A stretch of 64,000 nucleotides of DNA, from assembly GCF_013141715.1 (NCBI RefSeq), contig NZ_WHOA01000220.1, forward strand, positions 1 to 64,000, read 5' to 3'. The position numbers and the translations under genes were made by a program. This DNA is from Paenibacillus phytorum (GTDB taxonomy: Bacteria > Bacillota > Bacilli > Paenibacillales > NBRC-103111). Positions within the stretch are counted from its first letter, which is position 1. Each line of letters starts with the position of its first letter. The notes below the pieces were generated by a model that saw only the letters and a program-made list of their open reading frames with translations, did not search any database and had not been told where the DNA came from. This document shows positions 53,097 to 62,429 of the stretch, one piece after another.

Positions 53097-55772
53097 ATGA
53101 CGACACTCAATATTTCTAACTTGACATGCGAATACCGCGTCAACCCGATTGGATTGGATACGACCCAGCCACGCTTTACTTGGCAGCTAGATTCGGACAT
53201 CAAACATACCATCCAATCAGCTTATCACATCCAGGTAAGTATGGTTGAATATTCTTTCGAACCGAGTCATTTGGTTTGGGATTCCGGTCACATACAATCG
53301 GAACAATCTGTGCTTGTTGTTTATGAGGGTCAAGAGTTGCTGTCGCGAAATCGTTATTTTTATCGTGTCCAAGTATGGGATCAGTCTGGTTTGCAATCGC
53401 CTTGGAGTGAAATCGCTTTCTGGGAAATGGGGCAGCTAAGCTCAGCTGATTGGACAGCAAAGTGGATTACACCTGATGCAGCTTCAATTGATCCTGACGC
53501 AGAAGAAGCTTTTTATTTGAGGAAGACATTCACAGCACGTAAGGGAATTCGTAAAGCGACTGTTTACGCAACGAGTCTAGGCATTTATGAGCTTGAACTC
53601 AACGGATCTCGTGTTGGAGATTGGGAGTTCACACCCGGCTGGACCAGCTACCGACACCGACTGCAGGTTCAGACGTATGAGGTAACGAGCCTGCTGCAGC
53701 AAGGTGAAAACCATACCCTTGGCGCCGTGCTGGCAAACGGTTGGTATAAAGGTAATTTGGCTTGGAAGAATCAGCGAAATATTTTTGGGGATGTTAGAGC
53801 TCTTTTCCTCCAATTACATATCGAATACATAGACGGAACTTCGGAAATAACCGTTAGTGATGATTCTTGGCGTGCTTCATTGGGACCAGTTCGGATGTCT
53901 GAGCTGTACCATGGAGAAACCTACGATGCTAACTTGGAGCTTAGCGGGTGGAGCATGTCGACGTATCAGGACGATAATTGGTCAAATGTAACGGTTCTTG
54001 ATCATTCCAAAGATATCCTAATCATGCAAGAGAATGAGCCATCACGCATTACACAGCGTTTGAAACCGATAACCGTTATTGAAACACCTTCTGGAGAAAC
54101 CGTTCTTGATTTTGGGCAAAATATGGTCGGAAAAGTGCACATGCGATTGGAGCTGCCAGTTGGAACTCGTCTTCAGCTCCTGCATGCAGAGGTGCTGGAT
54201 CAAGATGGGAACTTCTATATTGGGAACTTGCGTCTTGCGAAGCAGACGGTTACTTATGTATGCAAAGGTGGTGGGGAAGAACAATATGAACCCCATTTCT
54301 CGTTCCAAGGCTTTCGATATGTCAAAGTGGAAGGCTGGCCCAAGGATGTAGCATTCGATGCAGAGCGCTTCACGGGACATGTCATTCATACGGACATGGC
54401 AGCTAGCGGCACTTTTGAATGTTCCCATCCCTTGTTGAATAAACTTCAACAAAATATTGTGTGGGGACAAAGGGGGAACTTCCTGGATGTTCCGACCGAT
54501 TGTCCGCAGCGAGATGAGCGACTGGGTTGGACAGGAGATGCGCAAGTATTTATTCGCACGGCAGCATTTAATTATGATGTGGCTTTGTTTTTCACCAAAT
54601 GGCTGCGCGACTTAAAAGCAGATCAACTTGAAAATGGCGGTGTTCCATTCGTCATTCCGGACGTACTTGGGCCGAATGACCACTCTTCCTCTGCATGGGG
54701 GGATGCAGCAGTCATATGCCCGTGGACGTTATATCAGGTATATAGCGATAAGCGCATTCTGGAGCAGCAGTATGACAGCATGAAAGCGTGGATTACGTAC
54801 ATGCGAAGCCAAGGAGAGAATGAGTATCTGTGGAATACAGGCTTTCATTTTGGTGATTGGCTTGGGCTTGATGCCAAAGAAGGCAGCTATGTAGGAGCGA
54901 CTCCTAGAGACTTAATCGCGACATGCTTCTATGCCTATTCGACTTCACTTTTCGTGAAAGCTGCGGAAGTGCTGGAACGCAGCGAGGATGTGGCTAAGTA
55001 CAGTGAGCTTTATGAGCGCATTGTTGAAACTTTCACACAAGAATTCCTTACACCAAGCGGGCGTTTGGCCGCGCATACACAGACAGCACACGTTCTCCCG
55101 CTAATGTTTGGACTCGTGAAAGGGAGTACGCGTGATCGATTAGCAAAGACGTTAGCCGAATATGTAGCGGAACAGAAGAATCACCTGACGACCGGTTTCG
55201 TAGGTACGCCATATTTGTGCCATGTTCTTTCCGAGAATGGCTACCATGATCTGGCTGTTAAGTTGGTTCAACAAGAAGATTATCCATCATGGCTGTATTC
55301 GATTCACAAAGGAGCAACTACGATCTGGGAGCACTGGGATGGCATCAAGCCGGATGGATCATTTTGGAGTGATAATATGAACTCCTATAACCATTATGCA
55401 TATGGGTCCATTGGGGATTGGCTGTACCGCGTAGTGGCGGGTCTCGATTCCGATGATCAGCAGCCTGGATACAAACGGATTCATTTCCGTCCGCGACCAG
55501 ATTCCGGCCTTGAATACGCGAAAGCATCGCTCCATTCCAGCTACGGTAAGATACGCAGTGAATGGAAGAAAGAAGCAGATGACAGGGTCGTCTATGAGTT
55601 CCAACTACCTCCGAATACGACAGGCCTTGCAACCTTGCGAGGGGCGACATTAGCAATGGCTACAGTTAATGATCAAGCAGCCCAGACAGCATCAGGGGTC
55701 CTATCAGCAGAGGAAAGTGATGGAGAGCTGCGGTTAGAACTTGGATCGGGGACTTACTCGATTATTTGTTGA
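53097..55772 (+). CDS. Alpha-L-rhamnosidase, GH78 family
   Basis: 891 residues. Domain order: N-terminal beta sandwich (about 1-110, starting LNISNLTCEYRVNPIGLDTTQPRFTW), the Bac_rhamnosid_N domain (about 130-300, with GIYELELNGSRVGDWEFTPGWTSYRHRLQVQTY), a concanavalin-like domain (about 310-420), and the (alpha/alpha)6 catalytic barrel (about 435-780), then a C-terminal beta domain. The catalytic region has DCPQRDERLGWTGDAQVF near 464 with the general acid Glu, and TIWEHWDG near 745 with the base Glu. No signal peptide is seen, so it acts on imported rhamnosides in the cytoplasm. The ATG follows AGGAGGATTTTTG. Confidence 0.93.
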   Translation: MTTLNISNLTCEYRVNPIGLDTTQPRFTWQLDSDIKHTIQSAYHIQVSMVEYSFEPSHLVWDSGHIQSEQSVLVVYEGQELLSRNRYFYRVQVWDQSGLQSPWSEIAFWEMGQLSSADWTAKWITPDAASIDPDAEEAFYLRKTFTARKGIRKATVYATSLGIYELELNGSRVGDWEFTPGWTSYRHRLQVQTYEVTSLLQQGENHTLGAVLANGWYKGNLAWKNQRNIFGDVRALFLQLHIEYIDGTSEITVSDDSWRASLGPVRMSELYHGETYDANLELSGWSMSTYQDDNWSNVTVLDHSKDILIMQENEPSRITQRLKPITVIETPSGETVLDFGQNMVGKVHMRLELPVGTRLQLLHAEVLDQDGNFYIGNLRLAKQTVTYVCKGGGEEQYEPHFSFQGFRYVKVEGWPKDVAFDAERFTGHVIHTDMAASGTFECSHPLLNKLQQNIVWGQRGNFLDVPTDCPQRDERLGWTGDAQVFIRTAAFNYDVALFFTKWLRDLKADQLENGGVPFVIPDVLGPNDHSSSAWGDAAVICPWTLYQVYSDKRILEQQYDSMKAWITYMRSQGENEYLWNTGFHFGDWLGLDAKEGSYVGATPRDLIATCFYAYSTSLFVKAAEVLERSEDVAKYSELYERIVETFTQEFLTPSGRLAAHTQTAHVLPLMFGLVKGSTRDRLAKTLAEYVAEQKNHLTTGFVGTPYLCHVLSENGYHDLAVKLVQQEDYPSWLYSIHKGATTIWEHWDGIKPDGSFWSDNMNSYNHYAYGSIGDWLYRVVAGLDSDDQQPGYKRIHFRPRPDSGLEYAKASLHSSYGKIRSEWKKEADDRVVYEFQLPPNTTGLATLRGATLAMATVNDQAAQTASGVLSAEESDGELRLELGSGTYSIIC

Positions 55773-55891
55773 GAAATGAGGATAAAAGTGGGTCACACGT
55801 ATTCGTGTGGCCTCTTCTATTTGTTAACTTTTTGATTAGGAGGATATGAGTTATAATAGAGATATAGTTGAATAAAGAAGGGGTACCCACA

Positions 55892-56173
55892 ATGGCAGTC
55901 TTCAATGCAATGGAAACGATAGTGATGAATTTGTTTGATGAGTTTCAAAAAAACTATGAAATGAAATGCGATTGCACTACTTGCAAAGAAGACGTGTTTG
56001 CTTTGGTTTTAAATAAAATCCCTCCGCGATATACCTCTAGTGAAAAGGGACAGTTATTTGTAAAAGGCTTATATATCAATCCACAGCTGCAGTCCGATGT
56101 CATGCGAGAATTAATGGAAGCGGCGAATATTGTGGAACATCATCAACATCACCGAGAAGAATCCCAATCATAA
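55892..56173 (+). CDS. comFB: ComFB-family late competence protein
   Basis: 93 residues with the family pattern CDCTTCKEDVFALVLNKIPPRY near residue 25, whose cysteines are conserved in ComFB. ComFB-type proteins bind c-di-AMP or c-di-GMP in recent work on homologues, and comFB lies in the competence comF operon in Bacillus. Here it is a single gene. The frame starts at TTG 55868, but ATG at 55892 has AAGAAGGGG before it. It ends before a terminator shared with the convergent response regulator. Confidence 0.85.
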   Translation: MAVFNAMETIVMNLFDEFQKNYEMKCDCTTCKEDVFALVLNKIPPRYTSSEKGQLFVKGLYINPQLQSDVMRELMEAANIVEHHQHHREESQS

Positions 56174-56183
56174 GAGAACTTAA

Positions 56184-56230
56184 AAAGACTGGTCTCACTT
56201 CACTACGAAGAGGCCAGTCTTTCTTTTTTT
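56184..56230. terminator. Bidirectional intrinsic terminator
   Basis: AAGACTGGTCTC (56185-56196) pairs with GAGGCCAGTCTT (56210-56221), one wobble, followed by CTTTTTTT on the plus strand; the minus side has AAAAAG before it. It separates comFB from the response regulator. Confidence 0.8.
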
Positions 56231-56239
56231 CAACATTAT

Positions 56240-56890
56240 CTATGGACGCCGGTTAACTTCATAAATATGCTTGAATTGATTAAATTTATCTACTGCTTGC
56301 GCCCTTGATTTGACGCCTAATTTGTCATAAATTTTGCGTATATAATTATCTACGGTGCGCTTACTCATATGCACTTCCTCGGCCATTTGCTCATTGGTTA
56401 GGCCTTGGACAATCATTGTCATCATATGTACTTCATCGTCGTCCAATGAATCAGTCTGATGCAAATTACCGCTATCCACTCTCATTTTATGGAAAACAGG
56501 AACGGGTATTACCGTGAAATTCTCTAACAAAAGGGTAACTAAGCTTTTAATAAGCGTACCACTAGATTCCTTAGATATAACAGCACTAACCTCAAGTCCG
56601 ATCAAATAATTGTAAAGATGGGATAATTCTATGCCCGAAAAAATGACAAGGTGGATGGAGGGGTATTTCGCTTTAATGATTTTGGCAATCTCATCGCCGT
56701 ATTGATCCGGAAGATTATAATCCAAAAAAACAATATTCGGTACATGCAAATCCACGAGTTCCAAGCATCGTTTGCCAGTACCAGCTATCCCTATAATCTG
56801 TATGCCCTCGATTTGCTGTAGTGTATTCGATGTCGCTTCCGCCATTAAGGGATGATCATCTACGATCAGAATCTTCGATTTCTTAATCAT
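56240..56890 (-). CDS. NarL/FixJ-type response regulator
   Basis: 216 residues. The receiver domain has acidic pocket DDHP near residue 11, phosphoacceptor Asp in IVFLDYNLPD near 57, and the Thr/Lys region (IVSGIE / VISKESSG). The LuxR helix-turn-helix spans about 155-210: GLTNEQMAEEVHMSKRTVDNYIRKIYDKLGVKSRAQAV. It has no adjacent histidine kinase. A run of TTGCG motifs lies in its upstream intergenic region, shared with the small gene at 57173, so it may control either of them. Confidence 0.9.
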   Translation of the reverse strand: MIKKSKILIVDDHPLMAEATSNTLQQIEGIQIIGIAGTGKRCLELVDLHVPNIVFLDYNLPDQYGDEIAKIIKAKYPSIHLVIFSGIELSHLYNYLIGLEVSAVISKESSGTLIKSLVTLLLENFTVIPVPVFHKMRVDSGNLHQTDSLDDDEVHMMTMIVQGLTNEQMAEEVHMSKRTVDNYIRKIYDKLGVKSRAQAVDKFNQFKHIYEVNRRP

Positions 56891-57015
56891 ATGATACTTC
56901 CTTCCTGATTTGGTAAGGGGATCCGAATGGTGAATTCAACGTCGCTGTTCATATCTTTCCTTAATTTTACCAAATTTCACAAAAAGATTGCAAATTAGAT
57001 TTTATTTATCTGATT

Positions 57016-57095
57016 TTGCGTCTTTTTTTCGTGATACGCAAAAAAAATTGCGCATATATGGAAAAAAATGTGGATTTGCGAAAGAAAATATTGCG
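57016..57095. promoter_or_regulatory. TTGCG motif array between the response regulator and the 56-aa gene
   Basis: Five TTGCG pentamers lie in 80 AT-rich bases: 57016-57020, 57037-57041 (inverted as CGCAA), 57048-57052, 57076-57080 and 57091-57095. The second and third form a perfect inverted repeat, CGCAA-N6-TTGCG. It is a candidate regulator-binding array, most simply for the NarL-type regulator next to it. Confidence 0.5.
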
Positions 57096-57172
57096 CTGTT
57101 ATCGATGGCGTTTCTATATATGATAAGTATAGGTAATCTTCCAAAATTAAGTAAATAAGGAGGGAATTCATA

Positions 57173-57343
57173 TTGAAAAACGAGCAATTTGATTGCATGT
57201 TTGATTCTGTGTTAACGGATGTTGTGAAGCAAACGTACTGCAACTTAACCTTGCCCTCCGCTGAACAAATGCAGATTTCGATGAAGAAAATGATGGATAT
57301 CATTGAAGCCAAAGATGGTTGGAATTCAACGAATGAAAGATAG
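57173..57343 (+). CDS. Small hypothetical protein (56 aa)
   Basis: TTG at 57173 is preceded by AAATAAGGAGGGAATTC, almost exact ribosome binding consensus, and opens a 56-codon frame (MKNEQFDCMFDSVLTDVV, then Tyr, Cys and Asn). It has two cysteines, is acidic and helical, and matches no family I recognise. Its promoter lies in an AT-rich region with repeated TTGCG motifs. A good terminator follows at 57393, so it is a complete transcription unit. Confidence 0.65.
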   Translation: MKNEQFDCMFDSVLTDVVKQTYCNLTLPSAEQMQISMKKMMDIIEAKDGWNSTNER

Positions 57344-57392
57344 GAATAACAAGAATTCGATTAGCGATGATTCGCTTGTATATATAACACAC

Positions 57393-57434
57393 AACAGTCT
57401 ATTTTCTCTGAAGAGGAAATAGGCTGTTTTTTTA
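57393..57434 (+). terminator. Intrinsic terminator of the 56-aa gene
   Basis: AACAGTCTATTT (57393-57404) pairs with AAATAGGCTGTT (57417-57428, one wobble), then TTTTT. It comes 49 bases after the small gene. Confidence 0.75.
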
Positions 57435-57458
57435 ATCGACCAAGTCCGTTATACTACT

Positions 57459-57472
57459 TGTAAACGCTATCA
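57459..57472. promoter_or_regulatory. Catabolite response element (cre) upstream of the sugar-binding lipoprotein
   Basis: TGTAAACGCTATCA fits every fixed position of the consensus TGWNANCGNTNWCA. It lies just downstream of a TATACT element (57450-57455) and 18 bases before the start codon, so CcpA binding would block transcription of the 57490 operon when a preferred sugar is present. Confidence 0.75.
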
Positions 57473-57489
57473 TGAAATGAGGGGGATGA

Positions 57490-58785
57490 ATGAAGACTCG
57501 TTTGTTAGCTCTAGGCATGACTGTATCCCTGATGCTTACCGCTTGTCAAACCCAGACAGTAACGGTCGTTCCTAAGCAGCAGCTCCAGGAGCAGACGCTT
57601 TCGTGGATACATCACTTTGATGAGGAGGGTGCACGGAAATGGCTGGAGGCGGGGACACAGCTATTTACTAAACAACATCCTTCTTATGTGTTTACGCTGA
57701 CGGGCGTGGATGGTGGCAATTATATGAGCTTGCTTCGCACGCGTGTGATTTCGAATAACATGCCTGATATCTATATGTTGGATAATATGGAGTCCGCTCA
57801 GGATCTTATTCATAAAGGATATGCGATGGACTTAACGGGGCAACCGTTTTTGTCGCAAATCAAAGAGAGGTTCCTGAATGGTGTGAAGACAGCCGACGGG
57901 AAAATATGGGCGCTTCCGATAGACTTGAATGGGGCTGGTGTCATTTACAATAAAGAAGCTTTCACTCAAGCAGGCATTCAAAGTCCGCCAACAACATGGC
58001 CGCAATTCTTAGCTGCTTGTGAGGCGCTGCAGAAGGCAGGAATTATTCCTATTGCAGCAGGCTACAAGGATAGTTGGACCCTGACTTGGGACATAGCAGC
58101 GGATCTTTTGGCTAATCAGTACGCTGCCGGGCACAACTGGATTGCTGATATTGAAGCAGGTCGAACTTCGTTCGCTGAGGATCAAATTCACTTCAAAGAC
58201 ATTTTGAAACGCTATGGAGAACGTTTGCGTTATGTGAACATCAAGCCGTTCGAAACCGATTGGAATCAAGCCCAAGGGCTCCTTGCTGAGGGGAAAGCCG
58301 GCATGATTATTAATGGCACGTGGACGGTTGACGGTGTTAAATCCAAGAATCCTGCGAGTAATTTAGGACTGTTCGCTTTCCCTTATTCAAATGATCCCCA
58401 AGATGCCAAGTTTGGACTAAAATCAACAGGAGGGATTGTGATCAATCCCAAATCACCTCATAAGGAAGCGGCGCTTCAAACACTAGAACTGTTTGCTTCG
58501 AAGGAAATGGGGACCATTTTTCAGACGAAAAAGAAGGCTTTGTCTGTGATTAAGGGCTTGCCGAATGACTTTGATCCCACGTATGTGGAGCTGGATGAAA
58601 ATTATATCCAAACAGGCCAAATGTATGATTGGTCGAGTTTGCCAACAGATTTTGTGAATCAGGATCTGCAAAAAGTGTTTGTAAATGCACTCACGAAATT
58701 CGTTATTGATCGAAGCCATAATGTGGAGATCTGTATTCAAGAGTTGGATCAAGCATTCGATCGGATTCGCAAACCATCCAAATGA
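57490..58785 (+). CDS. Sugar-binding lipoprotein (extracellular solute-binding protein, family 1)
   Basis: 431 residues. Lipoprotein signal with lipobox LMLTAC (Cys near residue 19), then the two-lobe solute-binding fold: IHHFDEEGARKWLEAGTQLF near 38, PDIYMLDN near 95, GKIWALPIDLNGAGVIYNKEAF near 140, and AKAGMIINGTWTVDG near 260, all typical of carbohydrate ABC transporter binding proteins. No permease or ATPase genes follow; a YesM-type kinase and YesN-type regulator do, 18 bases away. Thus the protein may serve sensing as well as uptake (inference). A cre site lies just upstream. Confidence 0.9.
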   Translation: MKTRLLALGMTVSLMLTACQTQTVTVVPKQQLQEQTLSWIHHFDEEGARKWLEAGTQLFTKQHPSYVFTLTGVDGGNYMSLLRTRVISNNMPDIYMLDNMESAQDLIHKGYAMDLTGQPFLSQIKERFLNGVKTADGKIWALPIDLNGAGVIYNKEAFTQAGIQSPPTTWPQFLAACEALQKAGIIPIAAGYKDSWTLTWDIAADLLANQYAAGHNWIADIEAGRTSFAEDQIHFKDILKRYGERLRYVNIKPFETDWNQAQGLLAEGKAGMIINGTWTVDGVKSKNPASNLGLFAFPYSNDPQDAKFGLKSTGGIVINPKSPHKEAALQTLELFASKEMGTIFQTKKKALSVIKGLPNDFDPTYVELDENYIQTGQMYDWSSLPTDFVNQDLQKVFVNALTKFVIDRSHNVEICIQELDQAFDRIRKPSK

Positions 58786-58803
58786 CAGCAAGGAGATCTG
58801 CGT

Positions 58804-60639
58804 ATGACAGCCGCCCCGTGGAACATAAATCGGGTCAAGGACTTTCGCATCCGAACGAAAATATTTCTATCTAACATGATTATTATTTTGTTCATTTCAT
58901 CGGCGATTGGCGGAGTTGCCATCTATGCCTCTACGAAATTCATTGAATCAAATACAAGAGACCTCTCGATGCAGGTCATTCATCAAGTTTCCGACAATAT
59001 TGAAATTAGAGCGAAGGAAGCATTCACTTCCTCCGTTTACGTTCTGAGTGACAGTAATATTCGGCAAATTGCTGCTGAACAAGGTGAACAAGTTACAGTT
59101 GACAACTATCCGGCGTTCCGCAGCCGTATGGAGTTCTTGCTAGCTCAGTACGGGAATGGGAATCCCTATATGAATGCCATTATGATTCAAACTCATAAGG
59201 GACAGGTGTACTGGTGGGAAAATAAAAAAGGTGTGGATCGTACACTAAATCATGAAGATGTAACCGTGATGACGAACGATGCTTCCGATTATTTGAAAAA
59301 TCATGCGCAAAGCATCAGCTGGTCGCCTTCTCTGAGAAAACAAAAAGAAGTGTTCCTTATCAGAGATTTCATTGATCTGAGTCAAATAGATCGTAGTCTA
59401 GGCACGATTGTAATTAGTATCGATTCGGATTATTTCTTGTCCCTGGGGAGCAATAGCTCTATCATTAAGCAAAATAATGTTGCGATTCTTAATCCTTTGA
59501 ACGAACTGCTAGCTGGTGGCGGAACCCCTCAAATGGACAATCTCATCTCAAGGAGCTTTAGTTATACGCTTAAGGAGAATGATGACTCTATGGCAATTGT
59601 CGATAATGCTGCGGGAGGGAGTCATTTATTCGTTCAAGAACGAACATCTACGCTGGGCTGGCGGGTGCTTTGTTTTATTCCGATGTCTGAGCTTCTGTCC
59701 AGTACACGCGTGTTAGTTTTTGTGATCGCTCTTGTTTCACTGCTTGCCGTTCTGATATCTACCGGAATTGCCGTATTACTTTCCAATTCTACGACGCGAA
59801 ATATCAAAATCTTGGAGCAAACGATGCGCCGAGTCGAAGATGGCAATTTCGATGTTCGAATTATTCCGCTGGGGCGAGATGAGATTGGGAGTTTGTCTAT
59901 ACGGTTCAATTTTATGCTGTCTCGGATTAACGATTTAATAAACACGGTGTATAAAGAGCAAATTGCCAAACAACAGGCTGAATTTACCGTCCTCATGAGT
60001 CAGATTAATCCTCATTTCCTTTATAACACGTTAGGCACTGTGAAATGGTACGCTCGCATGAACCATCAAGCCGAGATTGAGCGAATGGTCACATCCGTTA
60101 TTGAATTATTGAAATCCTCGGTACGACGTGTTGGCGAATTTCACAGCTTGGAGCAGGAGATTAACCAATTAAAAAACTATATTTATATTCAGAAAATTGG
60201 TTATGGCGATGCCTTTCACATGGACTATGAAGTGAATGAACAGTTGATGGAAAGCGAGGTGCCTTATTTCATTCTTCAGCCGCTTGTCGAAAATGCGATT
60301 CTTCACGGCATCGAAATGTCCAAGGGGAGTGGACGTATTGTACTTTATGCACGCATAGAAGAGAAGCAGCTCCTGCTCATTGTCGAAGATAATGGAATAG
60401 GGATGGAAGCTGAACAAGCGCTTAATCTATTGAACGAAGCAACATGTAAAGAATCGGTTCCAGGAGTGACGAGTATCGGCATTCACAATGTGAATGAACG
60501 CATTCAGCTGTATTATGGGGAGAAATATGGCCTTAGCTACGAAAGTGCACCCGGATTAGGTACGAAAGCTATTGTTCGAATTCCGCATAGAACGCATCGT
60601 CAAAGGAGGAATGAGCATGTTGAACGCCATGATCGTTGA
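58804..60639 (+). CDS. YesM-family sensor histidine kinase
   Basis: 611 residues. TM1 (about 19-40), extracellular sensing domain (about 41-295), TM2 (about 297-322), HAMP (about 323-375), and the His_kinase (YesM) domain with phosphoacceptor His in MSQINPHFLYNTLGTVKWYAR near residue 403. The ATPase has QPLVENAILHGIEMS near 500 and VEDNGIGMEAEQ near 530. It pairs with the response regulator whose start overlaps its end. Located 18 bases after a sugar-binding lipoprotein, it probably senses that binding protein or its sugar. Confidence 0.92.
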   Translation: MTAAPWNINRVKDFRIRTKIFLSNMIIILFISSAIGGVAIYASTKFIESNTRDLSMQVIHQVSDNIEIRAKEAFTSSVYVLSDSNIRQIAAEQGEQVTVDNYPAFRSRMEFLLAQYGNGNPYMNAIMIQTHKGQVYWWENKKGVDRTLNHEDVTVMTNDASDYLKNHAQSISWSPSLRKQKEVFLIRDFIDLSQIDRSLGTIVISIDSDYFLSLGSNSSIIKQNNVAILNPLNELLAGGGTPQMDNLISRSFSYTLKENDDSMAIVDNAAGGSHLFVQERTSTLGWRVLCFIPMSELLSSTRVLVFVIALVSLLAVLISTGIAVLLSNSTTRNIKILEQTMRRVEDGNFDVRIIPLGRDEIGSLSIRFNFMLSRINDLINTVYKEQIAKQQAEFTVLMSQINPHFLYNTLGTVKWYARMNHQAEIERMVTSVIELLKSSVRRVGEFHSLEQEINQLKNYIYIQKIGYGDAFHMDYEVNEQLMESEVPYFILQPLVENAILHGIEMSKGSGRIVLYARIEEKQLLLIVEDNGIGMEAEQALNLLNEATCKESVPGVTSIGIHNVNERIQLYYGEKYGLSYESAPGLGTKAIVRIPHRTHRQRRNEHVERHDR

Positions 60640-62155
60640 AGATAATGCGATTTATCGGTATGCGATTAAAACGATCATTCGTTGGGAAGATTACGGTTTC
60701 CAAATAGTGTGCGAAGCACTCAATGGCGTGCATGCACTGGATCTTCTGCAGCATCAGCAGGTTGATCTTATTGTGACGGACATTTCGATGCCCGAAATGA
60801 ACGGCATTGATCTTATCCAGCAAGTAAAGCAAAAGGATGCTTCCATCAAAATTGTGGCACTCAGTTCTTTTGATGATTTCCGATTCGTGAAGGAAGCCCT
60901 CAAGCTTGGGGCAGAGGATTATTTGTTAAAACATGACCTTGAACCTGATGCGCTGCAACAGCTATTAGAACAAATGAGCAGCAAGATTATGGAAGATCAT
61001 AGGCGGAGAAAACAAGCTAGTATTCGTGATGCCAGCTTTCAAGAGGTGCGCTGCCTGTTGGGGCGTAAGCTTCTCTTTGGCGAGTTGAAGCGAGCAGAGG
61101 ACATCGAAGATCAAGCGAGCGCCGTTCATTTTCCAATTCATGGAGGTCCTACGGCAGTCGTTGTCATTGATGCTAGCTTTAAAGTCCTTGCGGATGGTTC
61201 TAAGGAAGAACAGTCAGCGCACACAAACATGGTTATACCGATTTCAGAGCGGAGAACTGCGGTCATTATCTATTTTCCGCAAGAGAAGAGTGAACACAAA
61301 TGTATGGAGGAGGCTCTACGGCAAGCATCGCAGCTATATACCAGGATGAAGAAGCTCGGCTCTGCTACAGTGGGAATTAGCTCGATCGGCTACGGATTGA
61401 AGGATTGGGCAGTGCTATATAAGCAAGCGGAAACAGCCTTAGATCAATATGTTTATGAAGGAACGGGTCAACTCTACGCCTATACGTCCTTACAGATAAA
61501 TGACAAGGTTGAAACGCTGGCCGGAATCACGATTCAGCCTCTGGTTGCAGCGATGAAAAGTGGTCTATTCACTGATGTTGAAACGCAATCTGAGCTTTTG
61601 TTTCAAAGCCTCATTCAGAGGAAGCCGCCTATATCCGAGCTGCGCAACCTGCTAGCAGAGTTAATGATGCAGCTGAGAACATTGGCAATGGAGAGGAACA
61701 GGTTCTCAGATCAGTTTGAACATGATTATAAACTGGTTAGCCAGGCGATAGAAGCCCTTCAGCCTCTGCAGCAAGTGAAGCCGTTATTTCTGAACTTGAA
61801 TAAGCAAATTGCTGGGAATAAGGCTGAGCACACGATGATGCGGAAGGAAATCCAAGGAGCAATCGCCTATATGGAAGAGCACTATGCCGAAGACATCACG
61901 GTGGCAAGACTGGCGGATGTTCTCCATTTGAGCGCGAATTACTTATCCAATCTATTTAAAAGCGAGACGGGGATGCGGATCGTCGAATATATGAATCGAT
62001 GTCGGATACAGAAGGCGAAACAGCTGCTTCAAGACCCTGCATGGAAAGTATATGAAGTCGCTGAGAAAACGGGATTTCAAGAAACTTCCTACTTTTGCAA
62101 AGTATTTAAAGAGCTTGAAGGGAAAACGGTTAAGGAATTTAGGCGCAATGGTTAA
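60617..62155 (+). CDS. YesN-family response regulator with AraC-type DNA-binding domain
   Basis: About 512 residues. The receiver domain shows Glu-Asp near residue 8 in IVEDNAIYR, phosphoacceptor Asp in LIVTDISMPEMNG near 54, and the Lys in DYLLKHDL near 104. A long middle linker (about 135-400) precedes the C-terminal AraC helix-turn-helix pair (about 415-510: ITVARLADVLHLSANYLSNLFKSETG and VYEVAEKTGFQETSYFCKVFKELEG). Start ATG at 60617 has AGGAGGAATGAGC before it; it overlaps the kinase gene by 23 bases. The likely target is the GH35 gene and a sugar transporter elsewhere (inference). Confidence 0.92.
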   Translation: MLNAMIVEDNAIYRYAIKTIIRWEDYGFQIVCEALNGVHALDLLQHQQVDLIVTDISMPEMNGIDLIQQVKQKDASIKIVALSSFDDFRFVKEALKLGAEDYLLKHDLEPDALQQLLEQMSSKIMEDHRRRKQASIRDASFQEVRCLLGRKLLFGELKRAEDIEDQASAVHFPIHGGPTAVVVIDASFKVLADGSKEEQSAHTNMVIPISERRTAVIIYFPQEKSEHKCMEEALRQASQLYTRMKKLGSATVGISSIGYGLKDWAVLYKQAETALDQYVYEGTGQLYAYTSLQINDKVETLAGITIQPLVAAMKSGLFTDVETQSELLFQSLIQRKPPISELRNLLAELMMQLRTLAMERNRFSDQFEHDYKLVSQAIEALQPLQQVKPLFLNLNKQIAGNKAEHTMMRKEIQGAIAYMEEHYAEDITVARLADVLHLSANYLSNLFKSETGMRIVEYMNRCRIQKAKQLLQDPAWKVYEVAEKTGFQETSYFCKVFKELEGKTVKEFRRNG

Positions 62156-62222
62156 TTGTTCAAGATGAATGATTATAAATTCTGTGAATTATATAAGAAA
62201 TCAGTGTTATATAGAATGCAAG

Positions 62223-62260
62223 GGGCTGCGAATTCGGATAAAATTCGGAGCTTTTTTTGT
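62223..62260 (+). terminator. Intrinsic terminator of the sensing operon
   Basis: GCTGCGAAT and ATTCGGAGC pair around TCGGATAAA, followed by TTTTTTTG at 62252-62259. Confidence 0.75.
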
Positions 62261-62315
62261 TTTGAGTGGGGCTATATCTTCGTAGTTTTGTTATATAACT
62301 TGATGTTTCTTTCAA

Positions 62316-62329
62316 TGTAAGCGCTTTTA
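62316..62329. promoter_or_regulatory. Catabolite response element (cre) upstream of the GH35 gene
   Basis: TGTAAGCGCTTTTA matches the cre core (TGNAANCGNTTT-like, preceded by A). The last two positions depart from the strict WCA ending. It is about 100 bases before the start codon of the beta-galactosidase, in the promoter region. Confidence 0.6.
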
Positions 62330-62429
62330 AAACAACTTATACTAACTTCATAAAGAACAGCAGCTAGACACCCCTCGCGGATGAAACGGGTTTCATAAAT
62401 GAATGAGGGTAGATCAAGGAGGTTAGCCA

